From positions 1 through 63,734 of the forward strand of contig CANHRS010000007.1 in NCBI GenBank assembly GCA_947463445.1: 63,734 bases of DNA, written 5' to 3'. The notes under the pieces were generated by a model that worked only from the letters and a program-made list of their open reading frames with translations, searched no databases and was not told where the DNA came from. Shown here one piece after another: positions 36,442-46,389 of the stretch (positions are counted from its first letter, which is position 1; every line of letters starts with the position of its first letter). Source of the stretch: Flavobacteriia bacterium. GTDB lineage: Bacteria > Bacteroidota > Bacteroidia > Flavobacteriales_D > Crocinitomicaceae. A program made the position numbers and the translations under genes.

Positions 36442-36517
36442 AGCTCACAAAAAAAATCATAATATATCCGTGAATTGTTATATTTTTGTATAACAAACAA
36501 AATTCCAACCTATTTAG

Positions 36518-38314
36518 ATGAAGAACATACGTAATTTTTGCATCATAGCTCATATTGACCATGGTAAAAGTACCTTGGCAGATAGATTATTACAAACTAC
36601 TGGAACTATTGCGGATCGCGACATGCAAGCACAAGCATTAGATGATATGGATATTGAACGCGAACGTGGGATCACCATCAAGAGTCATGCGATTCAAATG
36701 AATTATAAATACGAAGGGGTTGAATATGTTTTAAATTTAATTGATACCCCAGGACACGTGGATTTCTCCTACGAAGTTTCTCGTTCGATTGCTGCATGTG
36801 AAGGTGCGTTATTGATCGTAGATGCATCCCAAGGAATCGAAGCACAAACAATTTCCAACTTGTATTTAGCCTTAGAACACGATTTAGAAATTATTCCAAT
36901 TTTAAATAAAATGGATCTTCCTGGGGCAATGCCAGAGGAAGTGAGCGATCAAATTATTGAATTAATCGGCTGTAAAATGGAAGACATTATCCCTGCATCT
37001 GGTAAAACAGGTTTAGGAGTAGAAGCTATTTTAAAAGCGGTTATTGAGCGTATCAAACCACCACAAGGAGATGAATCAGCACCATTACAAGCGATGATTT
37101 TTGATTCTGTTTTTAATCCATTCCGTGGAATTATTGCCTATTACCGTATCAAAAATGGTACAATCAAAAAAGGAGATAAGGTTAAATTCTTCAACACAGG
37201 TAGAACCTATAACGCCGATGAAATAGGAATTTTAAAAATGGATTTGGTTCCTAAAAATGAAGTAAAAGCGGGTGACGTTGGATATATTATTTCCGGAATT
37301 AAACAAGCCAATGAAGTAAAAGTTGGAGATACAATAACGAATGCTGCAAATCCTTGCTTGACTTCCATCAAAGGGTTTGAGGATGTGAAACCGATGGTAT
37401 TTGCTGGAATTTATCCAGTAGAAACGGATGATTACGAGGAATTGCGTTATTCCATGGAAAAATTACAATTAAACGATTCTTCTTTGGTGTTTGAACCAGA
37501 ATCTTCTGCTGCACTTGGTTTTGGTTTCCGTTGTGGTTTCTTAGGGATGTTACACATGGAAATTATTCAAGAACGTTTGGAGCGTGAGTTTAATATGACC
37601 GTGATTACTACGGTTCCTAACGTTTCGTACTTCACGTATTTGACGAAAGATCCTGAAAAAGCAATTATTGTAAATAATCCTTCGGAATTACCTGATCCAT
37701 CACACATGGCTAGTATCGAAGAACCATATATTAAAGCACAAGTAATTACAAAATCAGAATATACTGGTCAGGTAATGAGCCTGTGTATTGAAAAACGTGG
37801 AGAATTAAAAAATCAAGTGTATTTAACTCAAGATAGGGTAGAGCTGTCGTTTGAAATGCCATTGGCAGAAATCGTATTTGATTTTTATGACCGTTTGAAA
37901 TCGGTATCTCGTGGTTATGCATCCTTTGATTACCATCCAATTGGATATAAAAAATCGGATTTGATTAAGTTAGACATCATGCTGAATGCGGAACCTATCG
38001 ATGCACTTTCAGCTTTGGTTCACCGATCAAATGCTTACGAACTCGGTAAGAAAATTTGTGTGAAGTTGAAGGAATTAATCCCAAGACAACAGTTCGAAAT
38101 TCCAATTCAAGCTGCGATTGGAGCGAAAATTATTGCTCGTGAAACCATCAAAGCTTTACGTAAAGACGTTACCGCAAAATGTTATGGTGGAGATATCTCG
38201 CGTAAACGTAAATTATTGGAAAAACAAAAAGAAGGTAAGAAACGTATGCGTCAAGTTGGTCGTGTAGAAGTACCTCAAGAAGCGTTTATGGCGGTATTGA
38301 AATTGAATGATTAA
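36518..38314 (+). CDS. lepA: Elongation factor 4 (LepA)
   Basis: 598 residues, a standard length. A translational GTPase that back-translocates or assists ribosomes. G1 is [10 protein letters not shown]2/G3 are [10 protein letters not shown] and DTPGHVDF, and G4 is NKMDLP. The C-terminal LepA-specific domain has [20 protein letters not shown]. tadA starts 3 bp after its stop and may be co-transcribed. Confidence 0.97.
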   Translation: MKNIRNFCIIAHIDHGKSTLADRLLQTTGTIADRDMQAQALDDMDIERERGITIKSHAIQMNYKYEGVEYVLNLIDTPGHVDFSYEVSRSIAACEGALLIVDASQGIEAQTISNLYLALEHDLEIIPILNKMDLPGAMPEEVSDQIIELIGCKMEDIIPASGKTGLGVEAILKAVIERIKPPQGDESAPLQAMIFDSVFNPFRGIIAYYRIKNGTIKKGDKVKFFNTGRTYNADEIGILKMDLVPKNEVKAGDVGYIISGIKQANEVKVGDTITNAANPCLTSIKGFEDVKPMVFAGIYPVETDDYEELRYSMEKLQLNDSSLVFEPESSAALGFGFRCGFLGMLHMEIIQERLEREFNMTVITTVPNVSYFTYLTKDPEKAIIVNNPSELPDPSHMASIEEPYIKAQVITKSEYTGQVMSLCIEKRGELKNQVYLTQDRVELSFEMPLAEIVFDFYDRLKSVSRGYASFDYHPIGYKKSDLIKLDIMLNAEPIDALSALVHRSNAYELGKKICVKLKELIPRQQFEIPIQAAIGAKIIARETIKALRKDVTAKCYGGDISRKRKLLEKQKEGKKRMRQVGRVEVPQEAFMAVLKLND

Positions 38315-38317
38315 GCA

Positions 38318-38761
38318 ATGATCAATCCGTTTGATGATAACTATTTCATGAAACAAGCGTTTCAGGAAGCACAAAAAGCATACGACTTGGGAGAAATTCC
38401 AGTGGGTGCTGTTGTTGTTGCAAACAATCAAATCATTGCCCGTGCACATAATCTTACCGAAAAACTAACAGATGTTACTGCCCATGCAGAAATGCTTGTA
38501 ATCACCGCGGCAGCAAATTATTTAGGTGGCAAATATTTACACGGATGTACTTTGTATGTTACCCTAGAACCGTGTTGTATGTGTGCAGGTGCGCTTTACT
38601 GGTCACAAATAGATAAGATTGTGTATGCTGCACGTGACGAAAAACGCGGAGCATGTAAGGTGTATCCATCCTTATTTCACCCAAAAACATTGGTTACTAA
38701 TGGTGTGATGGAAGAGGAATGTGGAGATTTGATGAAGGCTTTTTTTGTGGGAAGGAGGTAG
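38318..38761 (+). CDS. tadA: tRNA-specific adenosine deaminase (TadA)
   Basis: 147 residues. Deaminates A34 to inosine in tRNA-Arg. The zinc and catalytic motifs HAEM (with the proton-shuttling Glu) and PCCMCAGALYWSQI are intact, and the N-terminus carries GEIPVGAVVV. Placed directly behind lepA. Confidence 0.94.
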   Translation: MINPFDDNYFMKQAFQEAQKAYDLGEIPVGAVVVANNQIIARAHNLTEKLTDVTAHAEMLVITAAANYLGGKYLHGCTLYVTLEPCCMCAGALYWSQIDKIVYAARDEKRGACKVYPSLFHPKTLVTNGVMEEECGDLMKAFFVGRR

Positions 38762-38762
38762 T

Positions 38763-39542
38763 TTATAGTTCCACTTGTTCCAAATATACGCTAAATAGTT
38801 CCACTTTTTTTGCATCTGTTGGTTGAAACAAATATGGAGAAACATCTTCTGCCATTTCTTTCATTGAAATTGTATTACACACATCTAGAATTTTTTCTTT
38901 GAGCATAATTCCATTCTCAATACCTATTTTTTGAGTTAGAAATTTATAATCGATTTTTATGCTTTTACCGAGTAAGTACACGATATCGTAAAAATCTCTT
39001 CCTTTGTTTCGTTTTCGATTGAGTACAGCATAAAACTTTTGTGCTAATAATAAAGATTCAGGCGCTATAAAGATTTGGGTAAAAACATCGAATTTGTTGA
39101 GAATAAAGCGCTGTGGTGTGAATGCATACCCTTGCGATTCAGTGTCTAATTGAATCAGAATTTTTTCTTCTTCATAACCGCTCAAACCTTCTTGAAAAAG
39201 TAGTTTCGGAAAACGAACATAACAATGAAAAGCTCCGCGTAGGACTTCTTTACATTCAACTTGATAGCCTTCTTTTGATAATTCTTTTTCTATTTGTTTG
39301 GATATTTCTGAAAATTCTTTTTCGGTTAAATTAAAATTATCAAAGTCCAAATCTTCTGAAAATCGTTGTTGATTGTGGACAATACGTAGACATGTTCCAC
39401 CAATAAAACATAATTTTTCTGCATGTGGACCAGAGAAAATGATCTCAAGAATTTTGTGTTGCAAGTATTCACGTAAGATAAATCGTTGATAGACTTGTAA
39501 ATTTTGAGGATAAAATGTGGAGATTTCCGTTAAACTAAGCAT
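38763..39542 (-). CDS. AbiEii-family nucleotidyltransferase toxin
   Basis: 259 residues. The fold is that of the MNT/DNA-polymerase-beta nucleotidyltransferases: FIGGTCLRI (46-54) and FSEDLDFD (61-68) with the metal-binding Asp pair, then RDFYDIVYLL toward the C-terminus. AbiEii is the toxin of the type IV toxin-antitoxin and phage abortive-infection system AbiE. Known members use GTP. The start overlaps the upstream antitoxin gene by 8 bp. Confidence 0.88.
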   Translation of the reverse strand: MLSLTEISTFYPQNLQVYQRFILREYLQHKILEIIFSGPHAEKLCFIGGTCLRIVHNQQRFSEDLDFDNFNLTEKEFSEISKQIEKELSKEGYQVECKEVLRGAFHCYVRFPKLLFQEGLSGYEEEKILIQLDTESQGYAFTPQRFILNKFDVFTQIFIAPESLLLAQKFYAVLNRKRNKGRDFYDIVYLLGKSIKIDYKFLTQKIGIENGIMLKEKILDVCNTISMKEMAEDVSPYLFQPTDAKKVELFSVYLEQVEL

Positions 39543-40164
39543 GGATGTAGGCTATTAAAAGTTGAACACGTTTTTCTAAGGTTTTGGATTGAATGATGGA
39601 AAGATATTCTTGAATACGTTTAAAGTTTAAAGTCTTAAGTATTTCTTTATTCCAACGTAATGCTTTAAAATCTTCCAACGATTTAATGTTTTCAGATAAA
39701 TAGAGAATGTCTAAAATTGCTTTTTCTTTTGTTGCAATTTTGTAGGTTAACTCATTTTTTTGAACCAAGTGATATCCAAAATACAATGCATTTTTAATTT
39801 TTTTATACGAAAAGTCTCCTACGCTTGTTTTGAAATAATTTGTTTTTAAGGTCGTAGCAGAAGTTTGAAGAAAAACACCTTCTGGAATTATTCCGTAATA
39901 TGCTAAGGCATTTTCAAAGGAAATATAGGATGGAGCATAGATTTTGTTTGCCGTATAAAATAAAAATTCCTCACTTTTTAGAGAGTTTGAAAATACATAG
40001 TATCCATTTCGTATGCGTTGAATATATCCTTTACTTTGCCAGTTAACCAATGCCTTTTTATCAAACTTTGGAAATGATTTTGTGATTTCTTGCATTGAAA
40101 TTATAGGGAAATGTGCAAACGTTCGTTGAAAATCTAGGTACATTTTATTTCTATTTATTACCAA
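39535..40164 (-). CDS. AbiEi-type antitoxin (winged-helix) protein
   Basis: 209 residues. N-terminal winged-helix-like region (about 15-55, FDKKALVNWQSKGYIQRIRNG), then a C-terminal domain with SYISFENALAYYGIIPE and the TKEKAILDILYL motif of the AbiEi antitoxin C-terminal domain. It should repress its own promoter; TATATTTG at 40162-40169 on the minus strand overlaps its start. Translationally coupled to AbiEii. Confidence 0.85.
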   Translation of the reverse strand: MVINRNKMYLDFQRTFAHFPIISMQEITKSFPKFDKKALVNWQSKGYIQRIRNGYYVFSNSLKSEEFLFYTANKIYAPSYISFENALAYYGIIPEGVFLQTSATTLKTNYFKTSVGDFSYKKIKNALYFGYHLVQKNELTYKIATKEKAILDILYLSENIKSLEDFKALRWNKEILKTLNFKRIQEYLSIIQSKTLEKRVQLLIAYIHA

Positions 40165-40169
40165 ATATA
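40162..40169 (-). promoter_or_regulatory. Predicted -7 element of the AbiE operon
   Basis: TATATTTG on the minus strand fits TAnnTTTG. It touches the annotated ATG at 40164, so if it is used, translation would need a later start. The next in-frame ATG (MYLDFQRTF) is six codons downstream. Confidence 0.45.
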
Positions 40170-40282
40170 GTAATTTTTAGAAATAAAAAAAGCGTTTAGT
40201 ATATGATAATCTGAAATTATTGGATTCTCTGTTTAAAATTTTACAATAAAAACGAGCAAATCTAAATCTCTTGGAGTTTGGT

Positions 40283-40290
40283 TATATTTG
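40283..40290 (+). promoter_or_regulatory. Predicted -7 element of the acyltransferase gene
   Basis: TATATTTG ends 6 bp before the ATG at 40297. A near-leaderless message would result. Confidence 0.4.
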
Positions 40291-40296
40291 TAAACC

Positions 40297-41379
40297 ATGA
40301 ATTTAAATAATACACAAAATCGTATCTATGGACTTGATGTTTTCCGAGCAGTTGCAATATTAATTGTCTTATATAGTCATGGAAAATTAGTAAGTGGAAA
40401 TGCTTTTTCATTTATACCAGATATTCCTTTAATAGATGGTGTAGAATTATTTTTTGTGTTAAGTGGATTTTTGATAGGCGGGATTTTAATTTCGACTATA
40501 GAAAAAGAAAAGAAATTTGATATAAAAAGTTTATTAATTTTTTGGAAAAGGCGCTGGTTTAGAACATTACCTACCTATTATTTGATTTTATTTGTAAATA
40601 TTTTTCTTACAAAAACTTCTTTAATAGGTGGTGACTTTAAACAATTCAATTATCGTTTTTTTATTTTTTGTCAAAATTTTTCAAAAGGTTTTTTCGAGTT
40701 TTTTTGGGAGAGTTGGAGTTTGTCTGTGGAAGAATGGTTTTACATTTCATTACCAATTATTATTTTGATTTTATCTCGTATATTATCTCTTAAAAAAACA
40801 ATTATAGTTTCAATTTGTATTTTAATTATAACTCCTTTTGTCTATCGGATTAATATTTCAGATTATAAAGTTGATCAGTTTTGGTGGGATGTTGAGTTTA
40901 GAAAGGTTGTACTTACAAGATTAGATGCTATAAACTATGGAGTTTTAGCTGCCTTTTTAAAGTTTTATTATCCTCTTATTTGGTATAGATATAGAAAACT
41001 GTTATTTGCCTTTGGTATGATAGTTTTGTTTTTTATGGTTTTTTTACCTAAAAATTATAATGCGTTATTCTTCAAAACATTATATTTCAATTTTATTGCG
41101 ATAGGAGTAATGTTTTTGTTACCATTAGCTGATTCTATAAAGGAATATAAAAACAAATATATTGGTCTGTTTTTTACGTTTTTTAGTAAAATTTCTTACT
41201 CTTTATATTTAATTAATTTGGGTGTAGTTATAAATCTTATTGTAACTAATTTTAATTTACAGACAACTTCCCAACATATTATTGCTTATTTCAGTTATTG
41301 GATAATTGTTGTGGTTTTATCATCGTTAATATACACTTATTATGAACATCCAATAATGAAATTGAGGGATAAGATCTAA
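40297..41379 (+). CDS. Acyltransferase 3 (OafA/YrhL) membrane protein
   Basis: 360 residues with about ten hydrophobic helices. The N-terminal GLDVFRAVAILIVLYSHGK contains the family R-x10-H catalytic arrangement, and FFVLSGFLIG and the later WSLSVEEWFY are family motifs. Such enzymes acetylate or acylate surface polysaccharides. It is a single gene beside the AbiE pair and is visibly richer in A and T than lepA or tadA, so recent acquisition is possible. The 3' end overlaps rpiB by 4 bp. Confidence 0.88.
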   Translation: MNLNNTQNRIYGLDVFRAVAILIVLYSHGKLVSGNAFSFIPDIPLIDGVELFFVLSGFLIGGILISTIEKEKKFDIKSLLIFWKRRWFRTLPTYYLILFVNIFLTKTSLIGGDFKQFNYRFFIFCQNFSKGFFEFFWESWSLSVEEWFYISLPIIILILSRILSLKKTIIVSICILIITPFVYRINISDYKVDQFWWDVEFRKVVLTRLDAINYGVLAAFLKFYYPLIWYRYRKLLFAFGMIVLFFMVFLPKNYNALFFKTLYFNFIAIGVMFLLPLADSIKEYKNKYIGLFFTFFSKISYSLYLINLGVVINLIVTNFNLQTTSQHIIAYFSYWIIVVVLSSLIYTYYEHPIMKLRDKI

Positions 41380-41804
41380 CAAGGAATCTTCTCAATACGT
41401 TTTTGGTGCCTTCCACCTTCAAATGCTGTACTAAAGAATATATCCACGATTTCTAATGCAACTTCTACTGTTAAGAAGCGAGCAGGTAAAGTCAAAATAT
41501 TTGCATCGTTGTGTTCACGTGCTAATTTCGCGATTTCAGGCGACCAACATAATGCACTTCGAACACCTTGGTGCTTGTTAGCTGTCATGTTAATCCCATT
41601 TCCACTACCACACAATAAAATTCCTTTCATACCCGGTGTTGACTCTACTAAGGAAGCTACAGGGTGCGCATAATCTGCGTAATCAATGCTGTCTTCCGAA
41701 TAACAACCTTTATCCTCCAAGGTAAAACCTTTCGCTTCTAAATGTTGCATAATTTTAGTTTTTAGTTCAAAGCCAGCGTGATCGCTCCCGATAGGAATTA
41801 ACAT
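41376..41804 (-). CDS. rpiB: Ribose 5-phosphate isomerase B
   Basis: 142 residues. Interconverts ribose 5-phosphate and ribulose 5-phosphate. N-terminal IGSDHAGFELK and the active-site Cys in ILLCGSGNGINMTANK are present, followed by the anion-hole region ALCWSPEIAKLAREHNDANIL. Convergent with the acyltransferase gene. Confidence 0.94.
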   Translation of the reverse strand: MLIPIGSDHAGFELKTKIMQHLEAKGFTLEDKGCYSEDSIDYADYAHPVASLVESTPGMKGILLCGSGNGINMTANKHQGVRSALCWSPEIAKLAREHNDANILTLPARFLTVEVALEIVDIFFSTAFEGGRHQKRIEKIPC

Positions 41805-41855
41805 AATGTTGAGGTTTAAATATTGCAGAACAAATAAACGAAAAAAGAATGGGAT

Positions 41856-42653
41856 TTAAATCCCATCCCCATCAAATAAATTTCCTAATCCTCCAAGAAT
41901 TCCTCCTTCTTCTTTACGTCCACCTACACTTCCATAGGCTAACACCCGTGAAGCTAACCGTGAAATAGGTAGTGTTTGTAGCCAAATTTTTCCAGGACCT
42001 CGTAAGGTTGCAAAAAAGACTCCTTCACCACCAAAAAAGGTGTTCTTAATTCCACCTACGAATTGTATGTCGTAATCGATGGTTTGTGTATAGGCAACGA
42101 TACAACCCGTATCCACTTTTACTACTTCTCCTGGATTTAATGTACGCTCAATGATGTGACCACCAGCGTGACAAAAAGCCATACCATCTCCTTCGATTTT
42201 TTGCATAATGAATCCCTCTCCTCCAAATAATCCTGTTCCTAATTTTCGTTGAAATTCAATACCAACTGCAGCGCCTTTTGCAGCACACAAGAAAGAATCT
42301 TTTTGACAAATAATTTTCCCTCCTAATTGGTACAAATCCAATGGTATAATTTTCCCAGGATATGGGGATGCAAAGGCTACGTTGGCTTTTCCATACCCTT
42401 GGTGTGTATAGGCAGTCATGAATAAATTTTCTCCTGTCAATAATCGTTTTCCTGCACTGAATAGTTTATTGAATAATCCACCTCCACTTTGAGTGGAACC
42501 ATCTCCAAAAATAGTTTCCATTTGGATGGCTTCATCCATGTACATAAACGCTCCAGGCTCTGCAATGACCGTTTCGTTTGGATCTAATTCAATTTCCACG
42601 CATTGCATTTCTTCGCCGCGGATGATATAGTCTATTTCATGATTTGTTCTCAT
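41856..42653 (-). CDS. TIGR00266/AIM24-family protein
   Basis: 265 residues. A beta-rich, glycine-rich protein with family wording: [44 protein letters not shown] and the C-terminal [22 protein letters not shown]. The family is widespread and related to yeast AIM24, but its function is not known. It lies 51 bp upstream of rpiB on the same strand. Confidence 0.88.
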   Translation of the reverse strand: MRTNHEIDYIIRGEEMQCVEIELDPNETVIAEPGAFMYMDEAIQMETIFGDGSTQSGGGLFNKLFSAGKRLLTGENLFMTAYTHQGYGKANVAFASPYPGKIIPLDLYQLGGKIICQKDSFLCAAKGAAVGIEFQRKLGTGLFGGEGFIMQKIEGDGMAFCHAGGHIIERTLNPGEVVKVDTGCIVAYTQTIDYDIQFVGGIKNTFFGGEGVFFATLRGPGKIWLQTLPISRLASRVLAYGSVGGRKEEGGILGGLGNLFDGDGI

Positions 42654-42750
42654 AGTATTTATCGTTTATTTACATCTAAATTTAGAGAATTTATCAAATA
42701 GAAGAATTTCATTATCAATTTTTAACAAAAAAGTTTAGTAGAAATTTTTG

Positions 42751-42867
42751 TCACCTCCCTTTATCCCTCCTCAAGGATGGAAACCTATGGCATCCATAAA
42801 TTAGTATGGTTTCAAAATGATTTAAAGTGTAAATCTTTCCTCTTTGAGGAGGGACTGATGGAGGTGA
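42751..42867. repeat. CTCC/GGAG dispersed repeat family, copy 3
   Basis: The arms TCACCTCC (42751-42758) and GGAGGTGA (42860-42867) are exact inverses, and inside them CCTCCTCAA pairs with TTGAGGAGG. The interior contains AGTATGGTTTCAAAATGATT and AAGTGTAAATCTTTCC, shared with copy 2. It fills the gap before the LtaS-like gene, whose -7-like TACTTTTG is at 42888-42895. Confidence 0.75.
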
Positions 42868-42902
42868 ATTTTTACCAAAAAATACCTTACTTTTGTTAAT
42901 CA

Positions 42903-44819
42903 ATGAATACAATTTTTAAGCATCTATTCCCAACAAATTTGTCTGTTTTACTTAAACGTTTAACTTGGGTGTTGGTATGCATGCAGCTTTGTCGTGTGGT
43001 TTTTTATTTTTCAAATCAAGCTGATTTTTCATTGGTAACTAGTAAAGATTGGTTTGTTGGTGCAGGGTTTGATGTATTAACAATTTGTTTATTTTTCTTA
43101 CCATTTATTTTTCTTTCCTTGCTACCTGGGAGTTTTATTAAACAACGTTGGTATCAATGGATACTCAGAGGTGTATACATTATTCTAAATAGTCTTTTCG
43201 TTTTTTTAAATCTGATCGATGTTGAATATTTTCGATTTACTAAAAAACGTTCTACGGTCGATGTTTTTGAAATGGTACAAGGCGGGAACGATTTGAGTCA
43301 ACAGTTAGTCTCTTATTTTCGTGATTTTTGGTTTGTAATGTTAGTGTTTATTGGCTTTTTAGTCTTGACTAATTTTATTTTTTCAAAGACCTTAACAAAA
43401 TATGAATATCAACCTGCAAAATGGTATAAACAACTAATAACGTTAATTATAAGTATTGGATTAACCATTTTTATTGGTCGCGGTGGATTTGTATTGAAAC
43501 CTTTTAGTCCTATTGATGCATCTCAATTTACCCGCATTGAAAATACAGCTTTTGTATTAAATACGCCTTTCACGATGGCTAAGTCTTGGTCGAAAGAAGG
43601 TGTTCAAGAGAAACATTATTTTACATTAAAAGAAGAAAAATCTATTTTTAGTCCAATTCATACCAGTGTTCCACAACACATCTTACCCAATAAAACGAAT
43701 GTCGTGGTATTGATTGTTGAGAGTTTTGGCAATGAATGGCTAGGTGCTGCAGGTGCTAAAAAGTCTTTTACACCATTCTTAGACTCCTTAACTACCGAAA
43801 GTCTATACTTTAAAAATGGCATTGCAAATGGGAAGAAATCCATTGAAGCGGTTCCATCTATTTTTGCTTCTCTTCCATCCTTATTGGAAATCCCTTATAT
43901 TTCATCGCAATATGGGAATAACCGCATCGAAGGATTACCGCGTATTTTGAAAAAAGAAGGTTATACTTCCGCATTTTTTCACGGAGCAACCAATGGTTCG
44001 ATGAAGTTTGATGGTTTTGCAGCACAAGCGGGTTTCGACCACTATTATGGAAGAACAGAATATAACAATGAAAAACATTACGATGGAAGTTGGGGGATTC
44101 TAGATGAATATTTTAATCCTTGGACCGCACGTAAACTAAGTACGCTTAAACAACCATTCTTAGCAAGTTTGTTTACACTTTCATCGCACCATCCTTTTTA
44201 TATTCCTCCTCATATGCGTGGAAAACTTCGTAAAGGACCACAACCTATTTGTGAAGCAACGCATTATGGAGATTACAGTTTGCGTAAGTTTTTTGAAACA
44301 GCAAAAAAGCAACCTTGGTATAAAAATACGGTGTTTGTTCTATGTGCTGATCACACGGCTGCTACTAACAATCCGAAGTATAACCAACGTACGGAAATGT
44401 ATAAAATTCCAATTGTGTTTTTTGATCCAAGGTCGCGCTTGAAAAAAGAAAAAAATGAAGCGATTTTTCAACAAATTGATATATTACCCACGCTACTAGA
44501 TGTGTTAAATATAAAAACGAAGTATTATTCTTTTGGAAATTCTTACTTTCAAAAGAATCAAAAAGAAGCAGTTGCATATTTAGATGGTTCGTATTACTAC
44601 TTTAATAATCACTTTTTATTATCTTTTTCACAAGAAAAGGCACGGTATTTGTATAGTCTAGATTCGAGAGCAAATAAGGTTGTCGATTCGATGAAAAACC
44701 ATTCCAAAGAATCTAAAAAAATGGTGCGCAGATTGAAAGCAATGGTGCAGCGTTACAACCGAGATTTGATCCACAATCAAACTACGGTATATGAAAAAGA
44801 GAATATATTTCATCATTAA
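42903..44819 (+). CDS. LTA synthase-family sulfatase, membrane-anchored
   Basis: 638 residues. About five N-terminal membrane segments (to about residue 200) precede an extracytoplasmic sulfatase domain: VVLIVESFGNEW (metal), ANGKKSIEAVPSIFASLPSL (nucleophile region), GFDHYYGR, LFTLSSHHPFYIP and VLCADHTAATNN (metal). This architecture matches LtaS/OpgB-type phosphoglycerol or phosphoethanolamine transferases. In a Gram-negative relative the acceptor is unknown. Overlaps the lipid kinase gene by 29 bp, suggesting a joint role in envelope lipids. Confidence 0.85.
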   Translation: MNTIFKHLFPTNLSVLLKRLTWVLVCMQLCRVVFYFSNQADFSLVTSKDWFVGAGFDVLTICLFFLPFIFLSLLPGSFIKQRWYQWILRGVYIILNSLFVFLNLIDVEYFRFTKKRSTVDVFEMVQGGNDLSQQLVSYFRDFWFVMLVFIGFLVLTNFIFSKTLTKYEYQPAKWYKQLITLIISIGLTIFIGRGGFVLKPFSPIDASQFTRIENTAFVLNTPFTMAKSWSKEGVQEKHYFTLKEEKSIFSPIHTSVPQHILPNKTNVVVLIVESFGNEWLGAAGAKKSFTPFLDSLTTESLYFKNGIANGKKSIEAVPSIFASLPSLLEIPYISSQYGNNRIEGLPRILKKEGYTSAFFHGATNGSMKFDGFAAQAGFDHYYGRTEYNNEKHYDGSWGILDEYFNPWTARKLSTLKQPFLASLFTLSSHHPFYIPPHMRGKLRKGPQPICEATHYGDYSLRKFFETAKKQPWYKNTVFVLCADHTAATNNPKYNQRTEMYKIPIVFFDPRSRLKKEKNEAIFQQIDILPTLLDVLNIKTKYYSFGNSYFQKNQKEAVAYLDGSYYYFNNHFLLSFSQEKARYLYSLDSRANKVVDSMKNHSKESKKMVRRLKAMVQRYNRDLIHNQTTVYEKENIFHH

Positions 44820-45675
44820 TCCAATTTCTGGAACAGGTAAGAAGAAAGACTTGCCTAAAATGATACAAGACAATTTAGATCATTCTATTTTTGATTACGA
44901 AATTAAATATTCCGAATACTGTAAGCACGCCAAAGAAATTGCTGCACAAGCTGCACAAGACGGGGTAGATGTTGTATGTGCTGTTGGTGGAGATGGATCG
45001 GTGCACGAAGTAGGCACAGCATTGATTGGAACTAAAACAGCTTTAGCGATTTTACCCGTTGGTTCTGGTAATGGTTTGGCTCGACACTTACAAATTCCTT
45101 TAAATATTAAAAAAGCAATCCAATGTATCAACGAACAAAATCATTTGTTGATGGATACAGGTTTAGTAAACGATAAACCTTTTTTAGGCGTTGGTGGTTA
45201 TGGTTTTGACGCTTTGATTGCAGATAAATTCAATAAATCGAAAAAACGTGGTATGTGGAATTACGTGAAGTTAATCACAAAAGAATTTTATTCCTTTAAA
45301 CCAATTACAATTACGATAGAATTGCCACATTTTAAACGAGAATTACCAGTTGTATTATGTACGTTAGCAAACGCTTCTGAGTTTGGTAATGGCTTTTGTA
45401 TCTCACCTACTTCGAGTGTGAGTGATGGTAAATTAGAATTGTGTCTGTTAAAGCCATTTTCCATGTGGAAAGCACCTTCAATCGCGTATCACTTTTTCAA
45501 AAAAACAAGTTATAAGTCTAAGTTTACCGAAACAATATCCTTGGAAAAGGCGCGCATTACCTTAAACCAAAAAATGGCACATTATGATGGTGAACCATTT
45601 GAAGTAAGAAAAGAATTAAATATTCAAGTTATCCCAAAAAGTCTTAATATCTTAGCAGGAAAAACTCTTGCGTAA
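44791..45675 (+). CDS. Diacylglycerol/lipid kinase family protein (YegS-like)
   Basis: 294 residues. DAGK catalytic domain: INPISGTGKKKDLP at the N-terminus, the nucleotide motif VGGDGSVHEV, and LPVGSGNGLARHL. The C-terminal beta domain contains TLANASEFGNGFCISP. Phosphorylates diacylglycerol or a related lipid. Because phosphoglycerol transferases release diacylglycerol, the overlap with the LtaS-like gene suggests recycling. It overlaps the next gene by one base. Confidence 0.9.
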   Translation: MKKRIYFIINPISGTGKKKDLPKMIQDNLDHSIFDYEIKYSEYCKHAKEIAAQAAQDGVDVVCAVGGDGSVHEVGTALIGTKTALAILPVGSGNGLARHLQIPLNIKKAIQCINEQNHLLMDTGLVNDKPFLGVGGYGFDALIADKFNKSKKRGMWNYVKLITKEFYSFKPITITIELPHFKRELPVVLCTLANASEFGNGFCISPTSSVSDGKLELCLLKPFSMWKAPSIAYHFFKKTSYKSKFTETISLEKARITLNQKMAHYDGEPFEVRKELNIQVIPKSLNILAGKTLA

Positions 45676-46124
45676 TGTTTGTAGATACAGAATTAGAGGT
45701 AGTATTACCCATTTTTGATAAATTAACAGAAACAACACCAGCGCTTTGGGGAACTATGTCTTCCCAGCGTATGGTAGAACATTTAGTAGATGTTATTCGA
45801 ATTGCGACAGGTGAAAATCCACAAGCTTTATTGATAGATGAAGAGAAATTGCCTTCTATGTTGCGTTTTTTGGAGTCTGATAAACCGATGGCAAAAGAAA
45901 TTCAAGTGCCGTTCGCAACAGCGGATATGCCTTTACGCCACGAAGAAATTGAGTTGGCGATTGATGAATATATCGATGTTTACTTAACATTCGAAGAATT
46001 GTATGAAAACAATCCTGAATTAACGAACGTTCATCCATACTATGGTTCGTTGAACTATGCGCAATGGAAGCGTTTACATGCGAAACACCTAACGCATCAT
46101 TTACAACAATTTGGATTGCTCTAA
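45675..46124 (+). CDS. DUF1569/DinB-like four-helix protein
   Basis: 149 residues. The start codon overlaps the kinase stop. Conserved polar pattern: LWGTMSSQRMVEHLVDVI near residue 30 and W-x-x-LHAKHLTHHLQQFGLL at the end, with His residues placed as in DinB/DUF1569 metal-binding four-helix proteins. The biochemical role is not known. Confidence 0.7.
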   Translation: MFVDTELEVVLPIFDKLTETTPALWGTMSSQRMVEHLVDVIRIATGENPQALLIDEEKLPSMLRFLESDKPMAKEIQVPFATADMPLRHEEIELAIDEYIDVYLTFEELYENNPELTNVHPYYGSLNYAQWKRLHAKHLTHHLQQFGLL

Positions 46125-46134
46125 TTTCTCAGTT

Positions 46135-46380
46135 ATGAAGAATTGGCTTTTTTTATGTTTGCTGGTTTTACTATTTGTAAATCAAGAAATGTTTGCACAA
46201 GGTTGTGCTCAATGTAAAGTAGTTGCAGAACAAGCCGCATCCGAAGCAGATGAGTCTTCGTTTGGTTCAAATATCAATTCAGGTATTTTATACTTGATGC
46301 TTATTCCTTATTTTTTATTAATTTTTCTTTTTCGTAAAAAGATTGTTAGCATACTACGTATGGTATTTTTAAAGAAATAA
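46135..46380 (+). CDS. Small secreted/membrane protein with CxxC motif
   Basis: 81 residues from the ATG at 46135. An upstream in-frame ATG at 46111 overlaps the previous gene and would spoil the signal peptide. The signal peptide MKNWLFLCLLVLLFVNQEMFAQ is followed by GCAQCK (Cys24 and Cys27). An acidic linker and one membrane segment (about 49-68) with a basic end follow. No domain recognised. The CxxC could bind metal or haem or act in redox. It is part of the rightward run from 42.9 to 47.2 kb. Confidence 0.7.
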   Translation: MKNWLFLCLLVLLFVNQEMFAQGCAQCKVVAEQAASEADESSFGSNINSGILYLMLIPYFLLIFLFRKKIVSILRMVFLKK

Positions 46381-46389
46381 ATTTTAGGT

